Shown: piece by piece, positions 13,487-20,463 of the stretch
Position numbering within the stretch: position 1 is the stretch's first letter
Layout: each line of letters begins with the position of its first letter
NCBI GenBank assembly: GCA_944358275.1
Contig: CALVQZ010000092.1
Location: forward strand, 1 to 23,306
DNA from: an uncultured Bacilli bacterium
GTDB lineage: Bacteria > Bacillota_I > Bacilli_A > RF39 > UBA660
DNA length: 23,306 bases
Direction of reading: 5' to 3'
Program-made: the position numbers and the translations under genes
Notes under the pieces: generated by a model
What the model saw: only the letters and a program-made list of their open reading frames with translations
What the model was told of the DNA's origin: nothing
Database searches by the model: none

Positions 13487-15595
13487 ATGGCTGAACAAGA
13501 ACTATTAAATAAGTTAAATACAGTAGTTAGAATGGCACAAGGAAGAGTTATAACTTTATTAACTGATCTTTCTAATGAACAAGCTATAGCAAAAGCGAGA
13601 GCAGTTTTTGCTAGTTATCCTGTTGTTTTAGAAAATATTGATACTCAAAATAATGAATTTAACAAAACAACACAAGTTGGTGGATATGCAACTGATGAAA
13701 AGATAGTTATTAGTCAGCATGATATTCAATATTGTGATTTAAATACAGAACAAGAATTAGATAAAATGCTTGGTACAATAATACATGAATATGCTCATAA
13801 ATTTAGACAAGTGGATTTTCAATATGGAAATATGTTTGAAGAAGCATCTGCTTCCATATTTGCAGAAATGTGTGTTAATTATTCAAAAGTAAAAAATAAT
13901 GATCCTAAAAATACATTATTTAATATGTTAACATCAGTTGATTATCAAAGAGCAGAATCACAAGTTAGGGGCATTTTATATACCTTAAAGCAAAGGAATA
14001 TGGATATTAGTATGATGACAGAATACATACTTGGTGATGAAAATAAATTTAAGCAAGTGTGTACTGACATATTTGGAAATTCTTTTGAAAATTATTTTAA
14101 TCAAGCAACTAATATACCTCAATCTCAACAGCATACGAGTATGTCAGAAAAATTATTAATTCAAATGTTAACAGAATATATGAAAAACAATCAAGTAAGT
14201 TTAAAAGACTATTGGGCGAGCAATAAAGGCATTGCATCCCAAAATAATTTGTATTTTCATGGTAGTCCTACACTATGCAAAAGTGTAGTAAATGCAGGAA
14301 AAGAAATTGTCAGGGATGATGAAAAAGAGTTATTTAGTTATTTTGAATATTCTGTTAAAGTAAGTCAGGAACAAACACAATTTGTAGAAGATGAAAAAAG
14401 AACAAGAATAAAAAATAAAATAAATCAGGAGTTTAATTTATCTGGAAAATCAAAAGAGGATATTTATGATACATTGGTTGATTTATGTTCTAGTTATATT
14501 CAATATAAAACAAGAGATGATGAGGGAGCAATAATATTTTTAGATGAATTAAAGAAAGTTATTCCTAATATTGCAGAATTTGCTGATACATTTAAGCAAT
14601 TGAGAGTAGCAAGATTAGATAGTACAGTTTTAGATAATATTGATTTAGCTAATATTTCTTATAGTCAAGTATTTTCACAAATGAGTTCATTATTACCAAG
14701 ACCTCAAAATGATATGACACAACAACAAGATTTTATTGTCACAAAAGATGTGAATGAGGTAGCGAGAATACATAGTAATCCACAATATGCAAATTGGAGA
14801 TATGAATTTGTTGATGGAGAGTATAGATTCTATTCCCCAAATTACAAAAAACAAGAAACTGTTTCTATACCAACTGAAAAAGAAGAAACCTATGTTACAT
14901 TGGAACAATTAGAACCAATATTATCCGAACCAGGTTATATGTGCTATGGACATGGTACAGGAAGAATGGGTAATTCCGATGAGGTTGTTGATTCTATATT
15001 TAGTGAGGGATTAAGAACAAAGGACAATTCTTTATACTTCACTACAATAGGTTTAAGTACACCAACTCCTGAATTAAAAGAGCAGTATAAGGAATTGGGT
15101 TTACCAGAACCTAGTATAGAAGATTTGAAAAAACAATTTAATAATTGGCAACATCAAGATTCAAAAAAAATAATTATTGCTAGAATGCCAACAGAATATA
15201 TAAATAGCATGGGAGATCGTTCTGATAGAGATGGGGAAATGTTTGGTGCATTTTATATTCAAGAATTACAACCAGATGGCAAAACAACAAATTATTTAGA
15301 TCCGAAGTTTATAGTAGGTTGTTTTGATGTAGAAAAGCAAGCCGTAAGATTAAATAAAAATTATGAAAGAACATTAAGTCCTGAAACTATTGAGAAATTA
15401 AAGGAAGGATATAAGAAAGCACTTGAAAAAACAAAAGCAAGATTGGATAGTGTAGAATTAAGTATTACACAACAGGAAGAATTACAAGAACAGGTACAAC
15501 AACAAGAAACTACTCAAGATTATAGTTCTTATGATAGTTTTGATTTTCCAGAAATTGAATGGGAAGATGCACCAACTATTGGTAAAAGTAGATAG
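13487..15595 (+). CDS. 702-residue protein: HEXXH metalloprotease-like N-terminus and ADP-ribosyltransferase-like C-terminus
   Basis: ATG 13487 follows GAGGTG. Residues ~60-135 hold a zincin motif, IIHEYAHKF, with HEYAH at 100-104 and a following FEEASASIFAEM (Glu118/119 as possible third ligand), so a zinc peptidase-like domain is likely. The middle (~215-420) is helical and includes LYFHGSP (255-261). Residues ~483-625 look like an H-Y-E ADP-ribosyltransferase fold: YGHGTGR (His489), VVDSIFSEGL (500-509), SLYFTT (Tyr517) and DRDGEMFGAFY (Glu584 as candidate catalytic Glu). This order resembles the diphtheria-toxin/PARP arrangement of HGT, SI-x-x-G, FYST. The C-terminal tail is Gln/Glu-rich. 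No signal peptide. It sits in operon B downstream of the membrane protein. Zincin motif is clear; the ART reading is from motif order only. Confidence 0.75.
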   Translation: MAEQELLNKLNTVVRMAQGRVITLLTDLSNEQAIAKARAVFASYPVVLENIDTQNNEFNKTTQVGGYATDEKIVISQHDIQYCDLNTEQELDKMLGTIIHEYAHKFRQVDFQYGNMFEEASASIFAEMCVNYSKVKNNDPKNTLFNMLTSVDYQRAESQVRGILYTLKQRNMDISMMTEYILGDENKFKQVCTDIFGNSFENYFNQATNIPQSQQHTSMSEKLLIQMLTEYMKNNQVSLKDYWASNKGIASQNNLYFHGSPTLCKSVVNAGKEIVRDDEKELFSYFEYSVKVSQEQTQFVEDEKRTRIKNKINQEFNLSGKSKEDIYDTLVDLCSSYIQYKTRDDEGAIIFLDELKKVIPNIAEFADTFKQLRVARLDSTVLDNIDLANISYSQVFSQMSSLLPRPQNDMTQQQDFIVTKDVNEVARIHSNPQYANWRYEFVDGEYRFYSPNYKKQETVSIPTEKEETYVTLEQLEPILSEPGYMCYGHGTGRMGNSDEVVDSIFSEGLRTKDNSLYFTTIGLSTPTPELKEQYKELGLPEPSIEDLKKQFNNWQHQDSKKIIIARMPTEYINSMGDRSDRDGEMFGAFYIQELQPDGKTTNYLDPKFIVGCFDVEKQAVRLNKNYERTLSPETIEKLKEGYKKALEKTKARLDSVELSITQQEELQEQVQQQETTQDYSSYDSFDFPEIEWEDAPTIGKSR

Positions 15596-15610
15596 AATAG
15601 TGAGGTTGTT

Positions 15611-17341
15611 ATGGATAATATAGAATTAGAACAATTATTTGAAAAATTTCCTTATTTGAGAAAGATGGCTGAAACAACTATATTTGAACATCAAGAAGTG
15701 GTTGAAGCAATGAAAAATGGAGAAGAAATTGATGTTGGTAAGGATTCTGTTATTATAGAATTTTTAACAAAAATTTTAACTGATGAAAAATATTATGATT
15801 ATGCATGCAGATTTTTTAAAGACGAAATCCGTAATTTTTCAGTTAGTTATATTATTGGTGGAGATACAGCAGGAAATATTTATTACAATAAGTCCACTAT
15901 AATTAATGGAATAAATAAATTAATTAGTGAAAAAAAATTAGAATTAACACAAGAACAAATTGCAAGATTTGAAAATTTAAAACAGTTTTCTTCATTTGAA
16001 AAATTTAAAAGCGATTTCTATGAAAAAAGTTATAATGTAACAATAGATAATAATGATTATACTATCCCTGTTGATAGGTTAATGACTATAATGACAATGT
16101 CTGAGCAAGATTTTGATGAATTATGTGGTAATGAAGAAATAAAAGTATATGACGGAATACCAAAAGAACACTTTATATATGCTGCATTTAAGTGTTTAGG
16201 TGCAAATCATTTTTTTGATAAGTATTCATTTCCACAAAATATAATAAATAGATATAATGATATTCATTCATTACAAAAAATTGATTTACAATCATTAGAT
16301 AAATTATTAGAAACATTAGATACAAAATATAAGGAAGTAAAATTAGATGAAAGACTAAAACACGAAATAATTAGTGGTATGCCAAATGAAGCAACTGATT
16401 TAGAAAAAGCATTTTATATTTATATAAAAATGTGTAAGGTGTTAACATACGATGATGAATATTATGCAGTTAATCAAAAAGGTGTTGCTACTATTAAACA
16501 TAAAAATGTTGAGTATGTTTCAACGATAACACCTGAAAATAATAAGGTTGTTTGTTTTGAATTTAATCTTATGTATTCAAAATTATTAAATGAATTAGGA
16601 ATAAATTTTAAAAGTGATTATAAAAATATGTTTGAGGATTCTTATGGTGAAGGTCATGCTAATTTAGAGTTTAGAAGTGGTAAATATTTAGTCCAAGCAG
16701 ATTCTGTAACTTCAATATTACATGGGGATATGATGCAAGCAAAATTAAATCAAAAATTAGTTGGATTAACATGTAAAAATCGAAATCAACAAACACAGCA
16801 AGAATTTAGAGATACAATTACAAAAATGTATAGAATGATTGTTGAACAGGAACAAAAATTGGACGATATTTCAAAAGTTGAGCATACTGAAACATTAGAA
16901 GAATTATTATATGAATATTCCAAATCAACAGATAATTTAAAAAGTATTGGGTTGAATGAAAAATTATCCATTTTAGTAGATAAAGTTAATTCTAAAAAAA
17001 TGGTCGGTATTGATTCATTATCATATCTTTTACAATTAAGAAAAGTATTATTTACCGATGATGAAAGAAAAAATAATATTGGTATTTCAGTTGTAAGAAA
17101 TAATCAACCTGATGATATTGAAAAAGTAGCAATGGCAAGTGCAATTATATCTCTTAATCCACAAAGTTTTGATGAATTCCCAGAATCTAATCTTTATTAT
17201 TATTTTCAACCAAATATGCAATTAACTCAAATTACACAAGAACAATTACAAGGAATGTTTAGTAGTGGTATGCTTGAATATATTGAAAAAGATGATCCTA
17301 GAGTACCAAATATTTCAGAAAGTGTAGGTATGAGTAAATGA
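15611..17341 (+). CDS. transglutaminase-like cysteine protein, 576 residues
   Basis: ATG 15611 follows GAGGTT. The central part has the transglutaminase-like (papain-fold) signature: a helix before the site (DLEKAFYIYIKMCKVLTYDD, 263-282), Cys315 in VVCFEFNLMYSKLLNELGI, His349 in GEGHANLEF and Asp364 in YLVQADSV, giving a Cys-His-Asp triad in normal order and spacing. Known of the superfamily: peptide-bond cleavage, deamidation or amine crosslinking. The N-terminal ~240 residues (helical) and C-terminal ~190 residues are not recognised and may bind the substrate or partner. No signal peptide or membrane segment. The stop TGA overlaps the ATG of the next small gene by four bases, so they are coupled. 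Confidence 0.8.
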   Translation: MDNIELEQLFEKFPYLRKMAETTIFEHQEVVEAMKNGEEIDVGKDSVIIEFLTKILTDEKYYDYACRFFKDEIRNFSVSYIIGGDTAGNIYYNKSTIINGINKLISEKKLELTQEQIARFENLKQFSSFEKFKSDFYEKSYNVTIDNNDYTIPVDRLMTIMTMSEQDFDELCGNEEIKVYDGIPKEHFIYAAFKCLGANHFFDKYSFPQNIINRYNDIHSLQKIDLQSLDKLLETLDTKYKEVKLDERLKHEIISGMPNEATDLEKAFYIYIKMCKVLTYDDEYYAVNQKGVATIKHKNVEYVSTITPENNKVVCFEFNLMYSKLLNELGINFKSDYKNMFEDSYGEGHANLEFRSGKYLVQADSVTSILHGDMMQAKLNQKLVGLTCKNRNQQTQQEFRDTITKMYRMIVEQEQKLDDISKVEHTETLEELLYEYSKSTDNLKSIGLNEKLSILVDKVNSKKMVGIDSLSYLLQLRKVLFTDDERKNNIGISVVRNNQPDDIEKVAMASAIISLNPQSFDEFPESNLYYYFQPNMQLTQITQEQLQGMFSSGMLEYIEKDDPRVPNISESVGMSK

Positions 17342-17547
17342 TAGAAAAATTAAAAGAATTAAATAATAAGATAATATTAGAAAATCAAGATAATGTAAAA
17401 GAGCTTGAAAAGCAACAAATAATTAGCAAAATTTTAAATAAGGAAAATTCTTTTACTAATATGAGTATTGAATATGCTTATTCTATTTTAAGAGATTTAA
17501 AAATACCAGAAGAACAAATTAAAAATGTGTATGAACAATTAATTTAG
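17338..17547 (+). CDS. small 69-residue charged helical protein
   Basis: The ATG overlaps the stop of the transglutaminase-like gene (ATGA), a classic coupling. The product is helical and rich in Glu, Lys, Asn and Ile (MIEKLKELNNKIILENQDNV, LEKQQIISKILNKENSF), with two predicted helices around a turn at NSFTNMS. No motif recognised. Its size and coupling suggest an accessory or partner subunit of the preceding protein, perhaps a chaperone or inhibitor; this is a guess from context. Confidence 0.7.
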   Translation: MIEKLKELNNKIILENQDNVKELEKQQIISKILNKENSFTNMSIEYAYSILRDLKIPEEQIKNVYEQLI

Positions 17548-17562
17548 GGGGGTAGATTCATA

Positions 17563-18210
17563 ATGACTACAATATTTATTTCAAGGCATTCCCAACCATT
17601 TAGAAAATTACTTGGAGAATATAATGTAGATGAAATAGAACAAATAAGAAATGAGAAAAATCCGTTAAGTGTAGATGGAGAAAAATATGCAAAAGAAATG
17701 AGTAATTGTTCTGAATTATCAAAAGTTGATGTTCTTTATTCATCTCATTATGTAAGAGCAATGGCGACAGCAAAATATATAGCAGAAAAGAATAATATTG
17801 TTCTAAATGTAGATGAAAGATTAGGAGAAAGAAAATTTGGCGTTAATGATATGTCAGAATTGCCATCAAATTTCTTTGAAGATCAATTTAGAAATTGGGA
17901 CTATAAACTCCCAAATGGAGAATCGGCAAATGAAGTTTCTAAAAGAATGAATGAAGTATTATCTGAAATATTAAATGGTAATAAAAATAAAACAATAGCA
18001 ATTATATCTCATGCAACTGCCATATCTACTATGTTAAAAAAATGGTGTGAAATTAAGCTAAATGAAGATAAAAAGATAATTGAAATATATTTTAATAATA
18101 AATTAGTGTTCGATGGTAATTGGGGATGTCCTGAATTATTCAAATTAGAGTTTGATGATAATAATAATTTAATTGAAATTGAAAATATAAAATTAACAGA
18201 TATGTTATAG
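17563..18210 (+). CDS. histidine phosphatase (phosphoglycerate mutase-like), last gene of operon B
   Basis: A GGGGGG ribosome site precedes ATG 17563. The 215-residue product has the family core: ISRHSQ with Arg8 and the nucleophile His9, SSHYVRAMATA with Arg65, ERLGERKFG with the acidic Glu89, LPNGESANEV (116-125) and the second catalytic His150 in IISHATA. Known of the family: phosphate transfer through phospho-His9, with substrates ranging from sugar phosphates to nucleotides. The C-terminal ~45 residues are an acidic Asn-rich tail. A strong 14-base hairpin overlaps its stop codon. It is only distantly related in sequence to the second histidine phosphatase at 19279. Confidence 0.9.
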   Translation: MTTIFISRHSQPFRKLLGEYNVDEIEQIRNEKNPLSVDGEKYAKEMSNCSELSKVDVLYSSHYVRAMATAKYIAEKNNIVLNVDERLGERKFGVNDMSELPSNFFEDQFRNWDYKLPNGESANEVSKRMNEVLSEILNGNKNKTIAIISHATAISTMLKKWCEIKLNEDKKIIEIYFNNKLVFDGNWGCPELFKLEFDDNNNLIEIENIKLTDML

Positions 18211-18237
18211 TTGATATGCAAAATTGCATAGCAACTA
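18208..18237 (+). other. strong hairpin at the end of operon B
   Basis: The arms at 18208-18221 and 18224-18237 match as an inverted repeat at 13 of 14 positions around an AA loop; the core is ATGCAA-AA-TTGCAT. A T run (TTGACTTTTATCTTTTTTT) follows some bases later. It could end operon B transcription or be an operator for the LysR promoter whose -35 starts at 18238. Confidence 0.7.
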
Positions 18238-18266
18238 TTGACTTTTATCTTTTTTTATAGTAGTAT
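18238..18266 (+). promoter_or_regulatory. promoter of the LysR gene
   Basis: TTGACT (18238-18243) and TAGTAT (18261-18266) are 17 bases apart. The -35 directly abuts the hairpin at 18208-18237, so a bound regulator or folded repeat there could affect it. Confidence 0.6.
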
Positions 18267-18293
18267 ATAAAACAATTTCAGGGGTGGTTATTG

Positions 18294-19184
18294 ATGTTTG
18301 AACTTAATGATTTAAGAGGCAATTTTAATTATTATTATGATTTTTATATTTCTGCTAAAGAAAAAAGTTATTCAGAGGCAGGTAGAAAACATAGTATTTC
18401 ACAGTCTAGTTTAAGTAGAAGTGTTCAACAATTAGAAAACATTTTGGATTTAAAATTATTAAAAACAAATAATAAAGGTTTTGAACTAACACTTGATGGC
18501 GAAAGAATATATAATAAATTAGATAAGTTTTTTAATAGTATTGAAGTTTTTAGTGCTGATGAATTATCCTCTAATTTAGATGTAATTTTAACTGTTGGAA
18601 CTACAAGAAATATTGCGGATTTCATATTATCTGATTATCTTTCTGATTTTATTAAATTATATCCAAAAGCAAAAATAAATATTAAAATTGATAATGCCTC
18701 TAACTTAAATGATTATCTAATTAATCATAAAATAGATGTATTAATTGATTACTTACCAAATATAAATTATAGTGAAAGGTTAGATTTAGAAGTGAAACCT
18801 ATTACCCAATATAATACTTGCTTTGCTTGTTCTAAATCCTATTATGAAAACATAAAAAATAAAATTAAAAGTTTAAAAGATTTAACTAATTATGATTTAG
18901 TTATTTCAGGTAGTTCTAGAAGAAGGCAAATGTTAGATGAAATATTACAAATAAATGATGTTGAGTTAGATCCAAAATATCAAATGCCTGATTCAAAACT
19001 TATGGCAGATTTTATAAAGAAAAATGATTTTATCGGATACTTTATAGAAGATGAAATAGAAGAATATGATTTAGTTAAAATTGAATTAAAAGAAAAAATG
19101 CCTATAAATGCCATTGGTATTATTTATCCTAAAAAAACAATTAATCATGTAGCAAAAGATTTTGTGAATATTGTTTTAAGATAG
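18294..19184 (+). CDS. LysR-family transcriptional regulator
   Basis: The 296-residue protein starts at ATG 18294, seven bases after GGGGTGG; the TTG three bases earlier is too close. The N-terminal HTH is clear: FYISAKEKSYSEAGRKHSIS, QSSLSRSVQQLENILDLKLL, then GFELTLDGERIYNKL. The C-terminal ~200 residues form the two-lobe effector-binding domain (ILTVGTTRNIADFILSDYLS, DVLIDYLP and so on). Known of the family: tetramers that switch nearby genes on with a small co-inducer. It is followed by its own terminator; the downstream phosphatase and NUDIX genes, and possibly the hairpin repeats around this block, are candidate targets. LysR genes usually regulate adjacent genes; here both neighbours are on the same strand. 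Confidence 0.92.
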   Translation: MFELNDLRGNFNYYYDFYISAKEKSYSEAGRKHSISQSSLSRSVQQLENILDLKLLKTNNKGFELTLDGERIYNKLDKFFNSIEVFSADELSSNLDVILTVGTTRNIADFILSDYLSDFIKLYPKAKINIKIDNASNLNDYLINHKIDVLIDYLPNINYSERLDLEVKPITQYNTCFACSKSYYENIKNKIKSLKDLTNYDLVISGSSRRRQMLDEILQINDVELDPKYQMPDSKLMADFIKKNDFIGYFIEDEIEEYDLVKIELKEKMPINAIGIIYPKKTINHVAKDFVNIVLR

Positions 19185-19216
19185 ACATAAATTATTGATA
19201 AAATTATAACAAATAC

Positions 19217-19246
19217 AAGGACAGTTATTTTAAATCTGTCTTTTTT
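19217..19246 (+). terminator. terminator of the LysR gene
   Basis: AAGGACAG (19217-19224) pairs with CTGTCTTT (19236-19243) over 8 bp with one G-T pair and an 11-base loop; the T run continues to 19246. Confidence 0.7.
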
Positions 19247-19250
19247 GGTG

Positions 19251-19256
19251 TATAAT
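19251..19256 (+). promoter_or_regulatory. possible -10 box of the phosphatase/NUDIX unit
   Basis: TATAAT lies just after the LysR terminator and about 28 bases before ATG 19279. The matching -35 region (TTTTAA at 19228-19233) is weak. Confidence 0.4.
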
Positions 19257-19278
19257 GGTTTATGTTAGGAGAATGAAA

Positions 19279-19806
19279 ATGGAGTTGACTTTTTTAAGAC
19301 ATGCAGAAAGTGAATTTAATCATTTAGGTGTATTTCAGGGAAGATTAAATTGTAGTTTAAGTAAAGATGGTATAATGCGAACTAGGGAAAAAGCTAAAAA
19401 TTTTGATTCAAGTCTTTATGATATTTGCTTTTCATCTCCATTAATAAGAACTTTGCAAACATCAAGAATTTTAGTTCCTGATTTACCACTTGTATGTGAT
19501 GATCGGATTATTGAGAGAAATTTAGGCGATTGGCAAAACACACCAATTACAGTTGAAAAATTAAAATCTCTTAATCAACTTCATCTAACACCACCTAATG
19601 GCGAGTCTATACAAGAAATTTCGAGTAGAGTACAAGAATTCATAGATTTTTTAAGAGAAAAATATTATGATAAAAGGATTCTAGTTATTACTCATGCAGG
19701 AATTATTTATGCTCTCCAAGTAGCATTTGGCTTGGATATAAGACCAATAGATAATCTTGAAGCACTAACTATTAATTTAAATTCTAAAAGATTACTGAAA
19801 AAATAA
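19279..19806 (+). CDS. second histidine phosphatase
   Basis: I place the start at ATG 19279, seven bases after AGGAG (19267-19271); an upstream in-frame start at 19255 overlaps the -10 box. The 175-residue product has FLRHAESEFN with Arg7 and His8, the typical Gln-Gly-Arg segment (FQGRLNCSLSKDG), SSPLIRTLQTS with Arg57, ERNLGDWQ with Glu79, PPNGESIQEI (105-114) and the second His139 in VITHAG. This is closer to the classic cobC/phosphoglycerate-mutase shape than the gene at 17563. It is followed 25 bases later by the NUDIX gene, so the pair may process one nucleotide or sugar-phosphate metabolite; substrate unknown. Confidence 0.92.
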   Translation: MELTFLRHAESEFNHLGVFQGRLNCSLSKDGIMRTREKAKNFDSSLYDICFSSPLIRTLQTSRILVPDLPLVCDDRIIERNLGDWQNTPITVEKLKSLNQLHLTPPNGESIQEISSRVQEFIDFLREKYYDKRILVITHAGIIYALQVAFGLDIRPIDNLEALTINLNSKRLLKK

Positions 19807-19831
19807 ATTATATTTGGAGGTATTTTAAATT

Positions 19832-20365
19832 ATGAAATGTATTAACAAATTAACTGATGAAGATTTTGGTTTAGATATTGTTCCTTTTGATAATCCTAGA
19901 CACCGATTTGGTGCAAGAGGAATTGTTTTTAATCAAGATAATAAAATTGCTATTTTAAATAAAACTTTAAAAAATGAGTATAAATTAGTTGGTGGTGGAA
20001 TAGAAGAAGATGAAGATCCGACTAAAGCATTTAAAAGAGAAGTATTAGAAGAAGCAGGTTGTATTGTAGAAATAGATGATTGTCTAGGTACTTTTGAAGA
20101 ATTAAAATCACACGACAATTTCAAACAAACATCTTATGTATATGTTGCCCATGTAATTAAAGATACTAAAGAATTTCATTTTACTCAAAAGGAAATTGAT
20201 GAAGGAGCTAAACTTTTATGGTTAAATATTGAAGATGCTATGAAATTAATAAAAGATTCCGAAGATAAATTGATTGCATCAAAATATGAAAATGTATATC
20301 ATACCAAATTCATTGTAAGAAGAGATTATGAGATATTAAGATATTATATAAATCATTGTAAATAG
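19832..20365 (+). CDS. NUDIX hydrolase
   Basis: The 177-residue protein starts at ATG 19832, ten bases after TTGGAGG. The Nudix box is complete: Gly55-x5-Glu61-x7-Arg69-Glu-Val-Leu-Glu-Glu-Ala-Gly76-Cys, within GGGIEEDEDPTKAF and REVLEEAGC. Known of the family: hydrolysis of a nucleoside diphosphate linked to another group, such as ADP-ribose, oxidised dNTPs or sugar nucleotides, using Mg ions held by the box glutamates. The substrate cannot be told from the box alone. An N-terminal ~25-residue segment precedes the fold and the C-terminal ~40 residues are helical and basic. A strong terminator follows. Confidence 0.93.
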   Translation: MKCINKLTDEDFGLDIVPFDNPRHRFGARGIVFNQDNKIAILNKTLKNEYKLVGGGIEEDEDPTKAFKREVLEEAGCIVEIDDCLGTFEELKSHDNFKQTSYVYVAHVIKDTKEFHFTQKEIDEGAKLLWLNIEDAMKLIKDSEDKLIASKYENVYHTKFIVRRDYEILRYYINHCK

Positions 20366-20401
20366 AGTGCTGTGCAATTTTGCATAGCACTTATTTTTTT
20401 T
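20366..20401 (+). terminator. terminator of the NUDIX unit
   Basis: AGTGCTGTGCAA (20366-20377) and TTGCATAGCACT (20380-20391) form a 12-bp stem with one G-T pair and a TT loop, followed by TATTTTTTTT. Its inner sequence resembles the hairpin at 18208-18237. Confidence 0.85.
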
Positions 20402-20428
20402 GTGTTATGAAATATTTAACTTTAGCAT

Positions 20429-20434
20429 TATAAT
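20429..20434 (+). promoter_or_regulatory. possible -10 box of the oxidoreductase gene
   Basis: TATAAT lies about 30 bases before ATG 20464. No convincing -35 is visible at 16-18 bases, so this is only a candidate. Confidence 0.35.
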
Positions 20435-20463
20435 ATATCTCATCAAAAGGGGGATATATTGGT

